From: Cricetomys ansorgei
Lineage: Eukaryota > Chordata > Mammalia > Rodentia > Nesomyidae
Reading direction: 5' to 3'
DNA: 64,000 nucleotides
Assembly (NCBI GenBank): GCA_026225945.1
Contig: JAMJFZ010000597.1
Location: 6,838,001 to 6,902,000, forward strand
The position numbers and the translations under genes are program-made. Shown here piece after piece: positions 12,993 to 25,245 of this stretch. The notes below the pieces were generated by a model. It saw only the letters and a list, made by a program, of their open reading frames with translations, did no database searches and was not told where the DNA came from. Position 1 is the first letter of the stretch. Every line of letters starts with the position of its first letter.

Positions 12993-14142
12993 ATCAAGAT
13001 GGTCAAAAGTGAGGAAGAGAAGAAATATTTTAAATTAGCTGTTTAACCTATCAAAGATACGTTTGAATGATACCAACAGTGATTGAAGTATTGGGAAAAT
13101 GGACACTCAAGTTTGCAAGACAAACGTCTAAAGTAGTTGTCATACTTTCTAACACAATAATTGAAACAAAGTTTGTAAGTAAGTTTTTCATCAAAGCATT
13201 TATGGAAGGAATGGAAAAAGAAACATTTTAAAGTACGGAACTGATTATATTATCTGAATTTCATTTAATTTCCCAAAACAAAAATTTTAAATTGTTTTAT
13301 ATGGAATGAGTCCAATTTTGAGTGTGTTTAGTACACTGTATGTTTGGATATATTTTTGACTAGTAACAATTATCACTTAGTCACAGGATTATGGTGCTAT
13401 TTTCTCCTTTGCCCTTTTTGCTAAATGTCTCAAACTACATGCCATACACTTCTAAAATCAGAAAGAAAAAAAAACTGAAGAAATTTAATTTTATAAGAAG
13501 TGTTTCAAAGCTCTCATCAAAAAACAATTTCAAAATTAACAGCTGTTTAAGGTTACTTTTAAATAATATTATTCACCAGGGATGCATAAATATATAACAG
13601 CCTTTACCCTTTTTTAATGCATTCTGAGCTCAACTAACATGAAACATATATAATTCACATATCTTATTTATAGCAATATTATATGTGTAGTACAAATATA
13701 CAAAAAAGAAAATGAAAAAAAATGCAGCAAAAACCGAATATAAATAGAAGTTCTAATGTCTTCTTCCTACTGCATGATAAACATTTTTCATACACTTCAT
13801 AAAATACTACATGTAACACACTAGAGGGGGCACTGGGAAAAAACACTCAGCAAACTGCCAATCTATATTATAGGTTCAGCCTTCCTACTACTAGGTATTA
13901 CTTACTATCTTAATCAGCTAAGAGGTCTTAACCTACATGTGCTTCAGTTTTCTCTTCCAAATTTCTAGAGCATTAATTATTTTAAAATACTTCTGAATAT
14001 TACAGTTTTATAGTCCTGCTAGTCTCTAATATTAAATACTCTCTTTTAAAGGAGAAACTTGCAATTTGGGAGAACTTAATAAAAAGAAATGAGGAATGTC
14101 CTACAGTTAGCTATCACATGGAACATTACAGGCAGCTCTACA

Positions 14143-14220
14143 TGGTGTAGGGATGCAGCTCAGCGATAGACATGCTAGCATACTAGCACAAGGCCCTGGA
14201 TTTGATCCTCAGATAAAAAA
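14143..14220 (+). mobile_element. ID SINE
   Basis: tgtagggatgcagctcagcg followed by caaggccctggatttgatcc is the tRNA-Ala-derived ID core. Confidence 0.75.
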
Positions 14221-14479
14221 GCACACATGCACAAATACACACAATGAACAACTGAGGAGTTAAAAGAAGCTGACAGCATCACTTGTTTTCTAGACATGAG
14301 AAGATTAAATACAAGCCCATACTCTGTAAAACAAACTGCCCTGAATGAATTACATTTAAAATAAGTCAGCACTTTGTATGCCCATCCAAAATAATAATAA
14401 TAATAAAAAATGATTAATTGCAAAAACTTTTACCTGCAATTCATTCTTAGGTAACTGAGTTTCAAACTGTATTTTTATA

Positions 14480-14655
14480 GAGGGTGAGGGAGACAAGAGG
14501 GCTTAGTGGACAAAGATACAGGTACTGCAAGATTGGCAACCGGATTCCAATTCCCAGAACCTATGTGAAGGTGAAGAAGAGTACTAATTCCACAAAGTTG
14601 TCCTCTGACCTCCACATGTGTTCTGTGATATGTACATCCTCTACAACTCTTTAAC
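14480..14655 (+). mobile_element. B3-type SINE
   Basis: tRNA-derived head (gggcttagtggacaaagata) followed by the B3 body motif cctctgacctccacatgtgt. Confidence 0.65.
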
Positions 14656-14702
14656 CATCCACCCACCTACAATAATAGTAATTTTTTAAAAATTACTTTT
14701 AA

Positions 14703-14850
14703 GCCGGTCGGTGGTACACATGCCTTTAATCCCAGCATTTGGGAGCAGAGACAGGTAAGACTCTAGTTCAAGGCCAGCCTGGTCTACAGAGTTCCAGGGC
14801 AGCAAGAGTTACAACAGAGAAAACTCTGTCTTGAAAAACAATCAAACAAA
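14703..14850 (+). mobile_element. B1 SINE
   Basis: Forward B1 with tttaatcccagcatttggga, caaggccagcctggtctaca and agttacaacagagaaaactc. Confidence 0.93.
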
Positions 14851-15087
14851 AAACAGTAAAAAAAAAAGAAAAAGAAAAAGATATTTGGTATTTTATATAA
14901 TCTGAATGCCAAGTAGAAGAGTGGTCGGCATTTTGAAAATTGTCCATTGGAATATTTTTTTTTTAAATAAAACATTTATTAATTTAAATTACTTTACTTT
15001 CCACTTGAAGATCTCTGATAGTATGCCTGTAAATGAGTAGAACATTCTGGGTTTTTTGTTTGCTTTGCTAACTTAAAAGTAATTGTA

Positions 15088-15162
15088 ATCACAGAGATCT
15101 GGCCGCCTTTGCCTCCCGAATGCTGGGATTAAAGGCAAGCATCCCCACCTCCCAGCTTTTAT
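15088..15162 (-). mobile_element. B1 SINE 5' fragment
   Basis: Only the left half of B1 is present, in reverse: gcctcccgaatgctgggatt and aaaggcaagcatccccacct. Confidence 0.75.
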
Positions 15163-16300
15163 TATTTTTAAACAAACCATGGATACCAACATGAAAAACA
15201 AGAACAAGGGCTTCCTACTGTACAATGTTTTCCAGAATAAAGAAAAAGAAAACTTTTGTAATTGCAGTGGAAGAATCTTACTGTGAAAGGCTATAAATAA
15301 AAATTTGAACTTGTCCTCTCTAAATGAGATGGGCAAATATGTACATAAATTAACTGATGGATGTGCTTCAAGAACACAAAATAGGTAGGCAGGGGAGTAG
15401 GCTCAATGATGCCAATATACTATCTTCTGTGCATAAATAAAGAAAAACCAAAGTGCTAACAATTTATACTGATATATTGTTCTACTATTTACACAACATT
15501 TTAATACTTTTCTTCTCATCCTTAAATCCCTAACAATTATGTTCTATACACATTTTCAGAGGAAACAAATTATTAGAGATTAAGTAACTTTAATGTCAAA
15601 GAGCTAACAGTGATTTTTAAACTCAAACTAAATTATTCCAAATAACTCAAGAATAAAAGTATGATTACAATTTTAAATAACCTTAGAAGAGTATTATTCA
15701 CAGATTCTAATCAAGAAGTACTTTAATCAGTGATTCACTATGATAGACTTTCACCACATCCCAGCCAAATGCCAAATGTTAATTTTTCATGTTCCCAAAT
15801 ATTTATACATCATTTTTTCTAACTATAAAGGTAAAATTGAGTGGTCAACCTTCTGTATTCTCATGTTCGACACCCACAGATTTAACCAACTCAAAATTGC
15901 TGAAGTTTTTGTCACTATTCTCTAAAAAGAACAGCTATTTGCATAAAATTTACATTGAATTAAGCATTAAATAATCTTAAAATGACTTAACATATAGAGG
16001 ATTTAGCTTATACACAAACATTATTCCGTTACAATTTTATAGAGAGCTTGAGCATCTAAGGACTTTGTATTCATGGGATAGTTAACACTAATCCTCCTTG
16101 CATACCAAGAGATAGTGCTATTGTATAATCAGGCACATTACATCTTTAAATAGAATTCAATTAAATTATTAATAAAGTATTGGCAAAGATATTTTATTGA
16201 CAATGATAAAATTGTAGTACCTTACAATTTTCAGAAATCTATGACATAAGGTTGCATATTTAACTCTTTCCTCTTTATGTTTTACTATTTCAAATATGGG

Positions 16301-16440
16301 TTAAGTATCCATTAACTAAAATAAATGCTTGGGATTACAAATATTCAGATTATAGAGTTATTCAGATTTTGGAATGTGATCAAAGACTCTACCTGTTCAA
16401 ATCCAAAAATCTGACATCCAAATACTCTAAAGTTTTACTT
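16301..16440. mobile_element. Tigger-like DNA transposon fragment
   Basis: It contains ggttaagtatccatt and later ttcagattttggaatgtgat, matching the more complete copy at 16678-16980. Confidence 0.5.
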
Positions 16441-16677
16441 GATTTACTGCATTCCCACTGTCTATATATAAACTTTACCAAGCTTTTAATCTTTCTCTAG
16501 AGAGCATCTCTGAATTCTAATTGCTCACCTTCTATCTTTGAATTCTAGTTTACTACCTTCTTAGCAAGGAGGTATCAGTTTCAAAGACCACAAAGTAAAC
16601 CAGCAAGCCATATTAAGGAACTGCAACTTTAGCTTGAATCCTATTAAACATTCTATTAAAAGAAAAACAAAACTCTA

Positions 16678-16980
16678 ATATGGGTTGAGTATCCCTTATC
16701 TGAAATGATTGGGACCAAAAGTGTTTCAGATTCCAGATTATTTATGGATTTTTTTCTAAAATTCTGGAATGTTTGCATACATATGAGTTATCTAGGGATG
16801 GGACCCAAGACTAAACACAAAGTTCATTTATGTTTCATAAACATCCTATACACATACTCTAAAGGTAATTTTACGTAAGGCAAAGCATTAGATTGGTGAA
16901 TGGGTGGATGCTCAAAATAATTCAGACTCTGGACCATTTCAGAGTTCAGATTTTGGAATTAGGGGTGTCCAACTTGTAAC
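16678..16980. mobile_element. Tigger-like (pogo/mariner group) non-autonomous DNA transposon
   Basis: The left end tgggttgagtatcccttatc and right end aggggtgtccaacttgta are imperfect inverted repeats. The interior (gatgggacccaagactaaac, ttcatttatgtttcataaac) matches an eutherian-wide mobile element I recognise as Tigger-like. The exact subfamily needs a database. Confidence 0.7.
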
Positions 16981-17152
16981 TCTTCCTCTATTACAAACAT
17001 CTGTAACTATCTTTCTCCACACTCTACCTCTGCCATAATTTTACTTCAAACTAACAAAGAAACAAAATAAAGGAATTAGATAGATGAGAATTAAAAATAT
17101 AATTGAAGCCACTGAACAAATTGTAAATCACTTTAATGTAAATTAAACTTAC

Positions 17153-17203
17153 CCAGTTAGATATGTAGGTGTTCCATTTCCTTCTCCCTCATAGAGGTCC
17201 AGC
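17153..17203 (-). other. Btbd10: Candidate alternative 51-bp exon in the Btbd10 5' region
   Basis: On the minus strand the segment is bounded by GAGCAG| and |GTAAGT, a near-perfect donor. It is open in one frame (LDLYEGEGNGTPTYLTG) and ends in the same phase (2) as the first coding exon. However, spliced to that exon this frame stops within five codons, and I find no upstream ATG feeding it from the CpG-island exon. It also holds an 11-codon ATG ORF ending in TAA, so if real it is most likely a 5' UTR exon. The pyrimidine tract before the acceptor is weak. Confidence 0.28.
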
Positions 17204-18321
17204 CTGCTCAGATAAACCTACCATACAGATGAATATATTGAAAATGTATGTCCTAAGAATCAGAAGACCCAAAAACAACCAAATGCACTAAGAAGTACAT
17301 TTAATTTAACCCCTTCTCCTAATTCTCATTTAAGAAATCATTTCAGAGTGGAAGGGGGTGAGCGAAGAGTTACTTGCAAGAGAACATTTCCTACTTTGTA
17401 AGTCACCAAAGAAACATGAGGGTAAAATGATGATCCATCCCCACCCCCATCAACAGGTACAATCTGAACAACTGTGAGACAAATCGCCCCTCAAAAAATA
17501 TTTTTTAAACTCTCAAACAGGAACATCTTACAAACATAATGCGTGTCTCCTCTTTTCACCTTTTGCTCTAGAGAAAAGCAGGGAGCTAATGCTGAGCATA
17601 GCTGGTATCTTCTAGCGAGAAAAAAAAAATCTAGTATATAAACCCCTCCTCATAAGTTCTGACTTAAAGAGCAATATCCTTTGCAGTCTTCATAGAAGTT
17701 TTAATAAATTCAGTTGTGAAAGTCAATTGTTTATACAACAGCAAAACAACAAAGGGGTATTTAGCTATTCCATCTTCCTTTTTAAAACTATTCCTTACCT
17801 GGCTTTCTCTCACACCTTCATTAGTAAGATAAGGAGCCTCACTTTTTAAGACCCATCTCTTGGGACTTGAATTTGACCTATAAAAACTCCCATTCCTCAC
17901 AGCCCAACAAAGCATAAAGAAGATTATGTGATTAAAGTACTTCTTACTAGTGGGTAAATGAGTTTTAATCCACAATGTTCAATTCCACAAATGCCATTAA
18001 GCCATACTATGTATAAGGCACAAAATTTAATCTAAGTACCCATTCTTCTTACAAGAAAAATTAACCTAAATCAATGGACTATGTAAAGAAGAGGCACAAG
18101 AGTGTCTACTTCACATCACATCTTCTTCATCCTATTACCGAGCTTCTTGTTCTCCCCACGTGCCAGGGGGACCTCTACATTTCTTTTGGTAAAAGTCAAA
18201 GCCAGGGACACATGTGGAGTAAAGTATAGCAAATAAGTATTAAATCCTGAAATGGACTCTAGAGGGTCTCCTGGACTTAATTTTACATATTAGATACAAG
18301 TATTATATAGACCTTCTAAAT

Positions 18322-18533
18322 CAGTGGTTCTCAACATGCCGTGACCCTTTAATACAGTTCCTCATGTTGTGGAGACCCACAACCATAAAATTATTGTTGC
18401 TTATTTCATAACTGTAATTTTGCTACTGTTATAAATTGTAATGTAAATATCTGATATGCAGACGGTCATAGGAGACCCTATGAAAGGGTCATTAGATCCC
18501 CAAAGGAGTTATAACCCACAGGTTGAAATCCCG
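18322..18533 (+). mobile_element. URR1-type hAT DNA transposon (non-autonomous)
   Basis: It begins CAGTGGTTCTCAACATG and ends with the imperfect inverse CAGGTTGAAATCCCG. It is flanked by an 8-bp target duplication, TTCTAAAT (18314-18321) and TTCTAAAC (18534-18541), with one mismatch. Terminal sequence and duplication length fit rodent URR1 (hAT-Charlie group). Confidence 0.85.
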
Positions 18534-21313
18534 TTCTAAACAAACCAATTTACTCTTAAGATACTTACAAATCAAATAATTAACACTGAGACATTTCTCG
18601 TTAGCTTTTCCCAGAGTAAAAATGTTAATACAGTTCCTTCTTAAGAGTATATATTCCAAGTTTATGAGTAGATGCCTGAAATTATAACTAGTACCAACCC
18701 AGGTATTGTGTTTCCTTATGCATATATACCTATAGGAAACTTTACTGGTTAGGTACAGTAATAATAATCAACAAAATAGAAAAATTATAACAATATACCC
18801 TGGTAAAACATTCTGTGACTAGAGTATAAACATCTTAGCAACCTTGGCATATGACTTTTTTCTTTCCTTATGAAGTTAGGAACTTCCACTTTTCTTCATA
18901 TACAAGAAGCATTTTATGGCTTTTTTTTTTTAATTTTTGTTGACATAAATAAATTAGCAACAGTACTACTTTTGTACTGTGGGCCATCATTAAAATAAAG
19001 GTTCTTGATCACATTGAGAAACCATCAGTCAGCCTGATTACTAAATGACTACCAAAGTGCCAGATGGATGGGTAGCACATTCCAGTAAGTTACACTGGAC
19101 AAAGGGATCGTTTATGGTCCAGGAGGGATAGGTGTGAGAAACACTCTACTTTTACTTTATCACTGTACCTGGAACAATATGCAATTTAAAACTTATGAGC
19201 TTCTTATTTTTCTGGAATTTTCCTATTTAATAATTTCAAACCAGTAATGAACTATAAAAAGCAAAAGTATAGACAAAGAGAGACTACTGTAGAAAGTACC
19301 TGCTGAATTTGTAGCACTGTATTTAAAGGGCACTAAACCCATCTATTGGTTTTAATAAGATTTGACATTTCCCCCAATTCTTCTAAAAGTTTATAATTCC
19401 AAACTAACTGGCATAGTTAACTTAAAACTTTGTTTCTAGTTATAAAATTAATTCTGACCTATAACACAGCTCCTGAACTAGGATATAAAACATAGCTCTA
19501 AAATAGTTTCAGACAATAAAGAAAAAAATACAGAACTAGGTTTGGTTGGGCCACATTAAGCTATTTTTGTCTCACTAGTCAATATTTTTAAAAAAATCAG
19601 AAGACTGCATTTAAATTTTTAGAGTTCCTATATTCTTTTAAGAAGGCTAAAGATTGATTCCACATTCATATATACAATTAATGAAGCAGACTTGAGTACT
19701 GATGACTCTCAGACAAGACAGAAGCTCTCTTGTGCATTTGCCATACTCATTATCTGTCTCATACCCGAAGGCATGTGAATGTTCCTCTTTCCTATCTCTC
19801 TGAGATACACATATTATTTTCAGATCACTTGTACACTTCATTTGTTCACTTAATATAAAAGGCCACAGAGCATACCAAAGTTCTTTACAATTTCATGTAA
19901 TATTTTTAAAAATTACGTTAAGTCTTTGAAGAACAGAAAGAATGAAATAGAACAAAATTCAGAGGATAACACAAAGGAGGTAAAAAGCCCACCTGGAAGG
20001 TTTGAGAGTATGAAAAAAATGTGTAACAATTCAAAAACACTGGAGCTTTCTGAACTCCATCACCGTGGGTCCTTATCACACTCCATGTTTCTGAAACTCC
20101 CTTATTACTTTCTCTCCACCCACAAGAATAAAAGTTAAACAGTAAGCTCTGTATTAGAGAAAATTAAGCGTAAAAACTTCAAATAACTCTCTTCAAAAAC
20201 TTTATTAACATCTTTACCATTAAGTAATTTTCCAAGTATTTTCTACTGCTTTCTGCTTAATATTCAAGTATAAGTCCTTGGTTCAAGGCCCAGGGCTGAG
20301 TTCTGGATGTACTCTCCAGTGCAGGAACTCTTCCTTTACATTCACATACTGTTATAACTTACTCCAATTTCTACAATTCCTTTCATTCACAATTATTCCC
20401 AAAACCCCTCTCTTTAAAAAAAAAAAAAAAAAATTGATCAAATTTGGCTAGTGGAGATGACAAGAGAGGGAGGCAGAGAAAAGTAGAAGGAAACCCAACT
20501 GCCAATCAGTACATTGTATTGCTTCATTCAGACTGTTAACTTAAATAAAAAGCACGGCTCTAAATTTCATATACTAAGTGCACCAAACGGAAAACTGTTT
20601 GTAAGCGTGACACGGCACTCCAAATACCAATAAGGGACGAAAAAACAGGAATTCTATTAGGGCCAAGACTCAAAATTCTAAAGAGAATAAAGAAATGAGA
20701 ATCCTGCAAAAGCCGAGGTTAGGCATACTGGCCCACAATAACAAACTGCTAAATCTCAGCTCCCCTCAACCCCGTTCCCGAAAATAAAGAGGTGTCAGAG
20801 AACTTGCGTCTCACAGGGAAGAAATCAGAACCTTTTCTGGGCAAGTTAGGGGCAGGCAAAGCTTTACCGTCGTTGACAGGGTTACAGGATACAACCACGC
20901 AGCACATTACAGGTGTCTCATCCTCCACTCAAAGGGCGACTCCCCCTCCCCCCGTCCCCACACCGGGAGCCTTACTCACCGCCCTATTGTGATGCGCCCT
21001 CCTCGGGCAGGCGCTGCGGTGGCCCAGAGATGACAGGAAAGGGGCGGGGCACGGGGTTACTCTGCCCTGGAAAGGAGGTTGGGAAGGAGGTGTGAGGGGA
21101 TCGCCTCTTTCCCCTGGGGAAAGGCCTCCGGGCTCCCAACCCAGAAAGCAGCACCCTTCTCCGTCTCTCCGGACCCGGTTCCCGAGCTGGCAGCCCAGAG
21201 CGCCACCCACGCTCCCCAAGCCGCCGCCAGCTGCCCGGACCCCGGCCACAGCAGCCAGCCTCGCCCTCGGCTTCCACCGCAAACCCAGCCGCCCGCACCC
21301 GGCCCGCTCCAAC

Positions 21314-21480
21314 CTGCTGGCCCTGAGACGTCCACTGTGAGTCGGGGAGAAGAGCTACGAGAGCGACGCTCCGCTTCCTCCTCCCACTCCACCGAAGCCC
21401 TCCCGTGCTAGGTGTGAGGCAGTCGCTCCGCCAGCTGCGCCTACCAGAGCCGCCCCGGCAGGTTGCAGGCCGGCTCCTCT
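21314..21480 (-). other. Btbd10: Btbd10 exon 1 (approximate, non-coding)
   Basis: Transcription probably starts near 21450-21490, just downstream (minus sense) of the TCTCGCGAGA motif. The best donor I see is GGGCCAGCAG|GTTGGA, which would end the exon at 21314. Other weak donors exist further on. Both ends are inferred. Confidence 0.4.
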
Positions 21481-21486
21481 GGGACT

Positions 21487-21496
21487 TCTCGCGAGA
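21487..21496. promoter_or_regulatory. BANP-type TCTCGCGAGA palindromic element
   Basis: An exact 10-bp palindrome. This motif is known to drive CpG-island housekeeping promoters through BANP when unmethylated. A related but imperfect TTCTCGCGCGAA lies about 40 bp to the right. Confidence 0.85.
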
Positions 21497-22267
21497 CCTC
21501 GCACTAGGAAGAGGCGAGGCGAGGCGAGTTCTCGCGCGAATGACAGCGCCCCTCCCACAGTGGGCGTGGCGCCGCGGCCCGGGGCGGCTCAGTGAGTGGC
21601 GTCTGTGGGTCCCGGGACTGAGCGGTAGGCTCCGCGCGAGCGCTGCTTTGCGCTCTTAGCTACGACCGGCCTCTGGCCTCCCCCTAAGCCCTTGAGCGCA
21701 CTTTCTTCCACGTTTCCTGCCACTGTTATGCAAAGCCGGACAGCGTCTCCGACCCGGTCAAAGCAGCGCCGGGAAGACTTCTACCAGGAGAGCGTTTCCG
21801 TCTGCAGAGCAAATGCCGGGGTCGCCGCCTCGGGATCCGCTAGTCGGCACCGGCACCGGCACCGGCCGCGCCAGGCGCCGGCTGGCGGCGGTCCTGAGAG
21901 GCCCGCTCCGCTCTCCGCTCGTTTTCAAACGCTCTGTTGGCGGGAACCGGTGCACCAGCCTAAACGCCTGCGTTGGCGCCACCTCTGGGTCATCGAGAGT
22001 CACCTGGATGGGACGAGCTCCTGGCGGGCAGAAGCTCGCCACAGCCGCGTTCCCGTCAGTCGTTGTTACTGAACCCACGTGCGGGGTTAGATGAAGCTGT
22101 GAGAAGACGCTGTCCTGGCGCTCAAAACTCTCACCCCCAGGGATTCAGACCCACCGAGGAATAGATGATCTCATTATGCTTTGCTAGGGAATGCACTCCC
22201 TATAGTGAGCTGTAGGAGTTGATCTGTCTTCCATACCTACCGTATCTACCGCATCTATCTTCCTAAA

Positions 22268-22385
22268 TCCTCAGTGGGCATGGTAGCGCATATCCCTGGT
22301 CTTAGGATTCGGGAGGGAGGCGGAAGCAGAAGGATTGCTGTGAGTTCGAGGTGTGTCAGGGCCAGAGATCTTGTCTCAACAACAA
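22268..22385 (+). mobile_element. Old B1/Alu-like SINE
   Basis: agtgggcatggtagcgcata, gcagaaggattgctgtgagt and a CAACAACAA tail mark a diverged 7SL-derived SINE. Confidence 0.65.
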
Positions 22386-23729
22386 CAAAAAACTTCACTA
22401 GGGAAAGACATTTGAGTCCAATCTTAAAGATCAGTAGAAGTTTCCCATTTTAAGAGTGTGAAGGTCATAAAAAGGAAGAGGACATAGTTTCAGTATGGTA
22501 CGAAAACACGTTTGTGAGAACTTTGTTTAAAATCTATCATTGTAAGAAAAAATTCCTTGGGTCCCATGTGTGATGCCAAGTGTTTTCTAAACCAACATTT
22601 ATGTTAAGGAAATTAGCAATTGAGTTGAAAAGAGATAAGACTTAAATATCAGAGAACAAATGAAAACAAAGGTTATAGTCCTATGGCACACCAAGTTTTT
22701 CTAGCCAACGTACTGTCTTAGATATTGCCTGTAGTCTTTGAAATTGCCTAAGAAGAGCAAGCTAATGAGGCTTGTCATACGAATAAAGTTCAGAGAAACT
22801 TCAAGAAAATCCTCACCAATCTTGATATATATCAAGGTTTTCTTTAAGTTATCCCAAATGAGGTAACTGTAGCTCAAGTTAGGGGTACTGAGATCAGCCA
22901 AACAGAATTCATTCCCTTATGTCTAAATTGAAGCTGTCACTTTTCTAAAGAAAGGCTCTGACACTCAATGGCAGCACTTCTTCCAGTATCCTTTTAGACA
23001 CATTATTATATATACCATAGGTTTTGTGTGGCTTACTCTACTCCTGACAAACCTAGAACTTAATAGGACAACAAAAAGTCATTCTAGCTGCTTTGGGCCA
23101 ATCAGGTGTACGTTTAGTGTAATTTATAAGTTTTAGTATAAATTCTAGAAATTTTTCAGAAAACAGTCATAACAGTCTAGGATTTCAAGTGAAATATGGG
23201 AACTTTATTCCATGTTGGGTTGAATTCAAACCGTCTTAGCCTATTTGGATAAGACCTGAAGTTCATGAAGTTCCTACTGTCTTTAATGTTAAAAGCTTTC
23301 AAATTCTAAGTAACAGCTATATATGTATATACGTGTATATGTGTGTATGTGTGTATATATATGTGTATATATGATAATGCCATTGATTCAATAAACACAA
23401 ATTTGTTCTATATAACTGCTAGCTACATGGATTAAGGCCCCCAAATTTAAAGTCTTCCATCACACCAATATATAATACCAAAGAGCTTAATAGTGAAAGA
23501 AGAAACTGTTTCATTTAGAAACAATGAACAAATTGCTTATCCTAAGTGAATTAGTAACAGATGGACACATTTGTGCTTTTCCACAATATCAGAGTTTATT
23601 GAATAACAAATTCACAAGCTATGTCAATTTTGTCACCTTTTGTAGCTATCCAGTTAGTTACATTGGGCACTAGATGTAGCCATAGACGCAGGTTCAAAGG
23701 GCAGTTTGTTCTTTTCCTAATCAATCACC

Positions 23730-24860
23730 TGTCCTTAGTCCTTGAGCCCTGAAGCATTTCAGCCTCCTTACAATCTATTCTTTGTTGTGAATTGGCCAGA
23801 GCTCCCTCCAGGGAGCTCGCCCATCCCCCATACTCCCGATACTCCCACCCTGTTTCCAGGTACCACCACCCCTGAACCTGTCTTGTGTCATCAGTCCCAT
23901 ATAATTATGGTGGGCTTGAGGCTTTTCCTCTTTGGCCTTTCTCTCTGCCCTCCTTCATCTGTCTTTCTCTTTTGCCTCTCTCTCTCTCTGCCTCTCACCA
24001 TGCTGCCTCCCCCCACCCCCTTTTCTCACTTAGAAGCGGACACTTCATTTCTCACCCCACCCTCAATAAACCTCTGCGGGAGACCCTGTTGTGTGGTGTC
24101 GAGCACATTACTTTCACTCTTAAGCCTAGAACTGGAAGGCTTCAGTCTCCATACAATCTAGAACATTTAAACCTCCATACCATCTAATTAACTTCCAAGA
24201 CTTACTGCTAACTGATCCACTCTGACTAGCTTCTTCTGAACTCAGAGCTATACTGATCAACTCACTTGCTGTTGTGACTCAAACTCCTCCAAGCTGCTGG
24301 TTCAAACCGACCTTTTGAACTGGCTGACTGAGTGAATTCTTCTGACTGGCAGATTCTGGCTCATTCTCTGACTGCCTTAGATTGAACTGCTGTGCTTGGC
24401 TTCAAACTGACTCACTCTTCCCATCTGATAGTTCTTCTGCCGAACTGCCTCTGTGTCTCTGCCCCAGACTGCTTCAGAGTGCCTCTGTGTCTTATCCTCC
24501 TCTCTGAGCTGAGAGCCTGCTTTTCTGTCGTGAGAGTTAGGTGTGTCCTCACTCTGACTCACTCTGCAACTCTTCCTCTGATTTGTCAATTTGCCTGCCC
24601 TTTACTTTGACTCATCTCAGACATTACTTCCTGTCTGACACTGTCTCCTGAGTTCTGCTTCTTGTTTTGTTTCTGTCTTGTGCTACCACTGCCTTTTGAA
24701 CCCTGGGATTAAAGGTGTGTACTAACATTCTTAACATTCTTTCTACATTCTATCTGGACCATGCAGGCCTCTGAATGCCATCCCTTCGTATAGACTCCTG
24801 GATGAGATTCCTTTCATATAGACCCTAGGATTTGGTTCCTTCCTATCTATCATACTGGCC
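23730..24860 (-). mobile_element. Copy 1 of an unidentified ~0.8-kb interspersed repeat (LTR-like), interrupted by another insertion
   Basis: Long ordered similarity to 50890-51690: shared blocks include actggaaggcttcag, acaatctagaa.atttaaac, ctgagctgagagcc, gactcatctcagaca and the end tattcctctacaag. Read on the minus strand the element starts TGTAGAGGAATAG, a plausible LTR start. I cannot name the family. It is split by 23783-24116. Confidence 0.7.
23783..24116 (+). mobile_element. Nested LTR-like insertion
   Basis: This block is absent from the second copy of the host repeat at the equivalent point (after acaatctattct). It runs TGTTGTGAATTGG to ...CATTACTTTCA, has TG...CA ends and an AATAAA at 24065-24070, and is flanked by the similar but not identical TTCTT and CTCTT. 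The U3-like part is pyrimidine-rich. I read it as a solo LTR of unknown family. Confidence 0.55.
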
Positions 24861-24889
24861 TATTCCTCTACAAGCTTTAAGTAGCCTAG

Positions 24890-25215
24890 AATTGGAAAAG
24901 GTGGTGTACGTGTGTGTGTGCCTGTGTGTTTGCAAGTGCTTATGTATAAGTGTGTACATGCTTTGAAGGCCAGAGATTGATGTTGACATCTTCCAGTCAT
25001 TCTCCATTATGTTTTTTGAGACAGTGTCCCTCACTGAATTTGGAGCTCTTTAAGTCTGCTAGGCTGGCTAGCCAGCAAACTCCAGGGATCCTCTTGATTC
25101 TGCATCACCAGCACTGTGTCACCATATCCAGCTTTTAACCGAGTACTGGGAACAGTTTCTCATGCTTGTGTGGCAAGCACTTTGAAAGATGTGCAATCGC
25201 ACAGCCCTAAGTCAC
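24890..25215 (-). mobile_element. B4/RSINE-type composite SINE
   Basis: The reverse B1-like half (ttttttgagacagtgtccct, cagcaaactccagggatcct) is joined to an ID-like tRNA half near 25140-25205. Confidence 0.65.
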
Positions 25216-25245
25216 CTAAATTAGTTGATTTTACTTGATACTCAA

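Larger units (their letters stand above)
3555..21300 (-). other. Btbd10: Btbd10 first intron(s), about 17.7 kb
   Basis: This spans from the acceptor of the first coding exon back to the CpG-island exon. It contains only repeats, plus one possible small exon at 17153-17203. The stretches without an annotated repeat (about 6.0-7.5, 9.0-9.5, 12.1-12.7, 13.0-14.1, 15.2-16.3, 17.2-18.3 and 18.5-20.9 kb) are AT-rich and hold no coding, RNA or repeat signal I can support. Confidence 0.75.
20990..22080. promoter_or_regulatory. Btbd10: CpG island, Btbd10 promoter region
   Basis: Base composition shifts abruptly from AT-rich to GC-rich with abundant CpG over about 1.1 kb. It contains a GC box GGGGCGGGGC at 21041-21050, a GT/KLF-type box TGGGCGTGGC at 21561-21570 and the palindrome TCTCGCGAGA at 21487-21496. 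There is no TATA box. The long open frames in this block on both strands are a by-product of GC richness (few stop codons) and I do not call them genes. Position and orientation fit the 5' end of Btbd10 on the minus strand. Confidence 0.85.

Noticed and set aside
20929..22094. Multiple open frames of 80-130 codons on both strands
   Set aside because: They lie in a CpG island where stop codons are rare. They overlap one another in different frames and match no protein I recognise.
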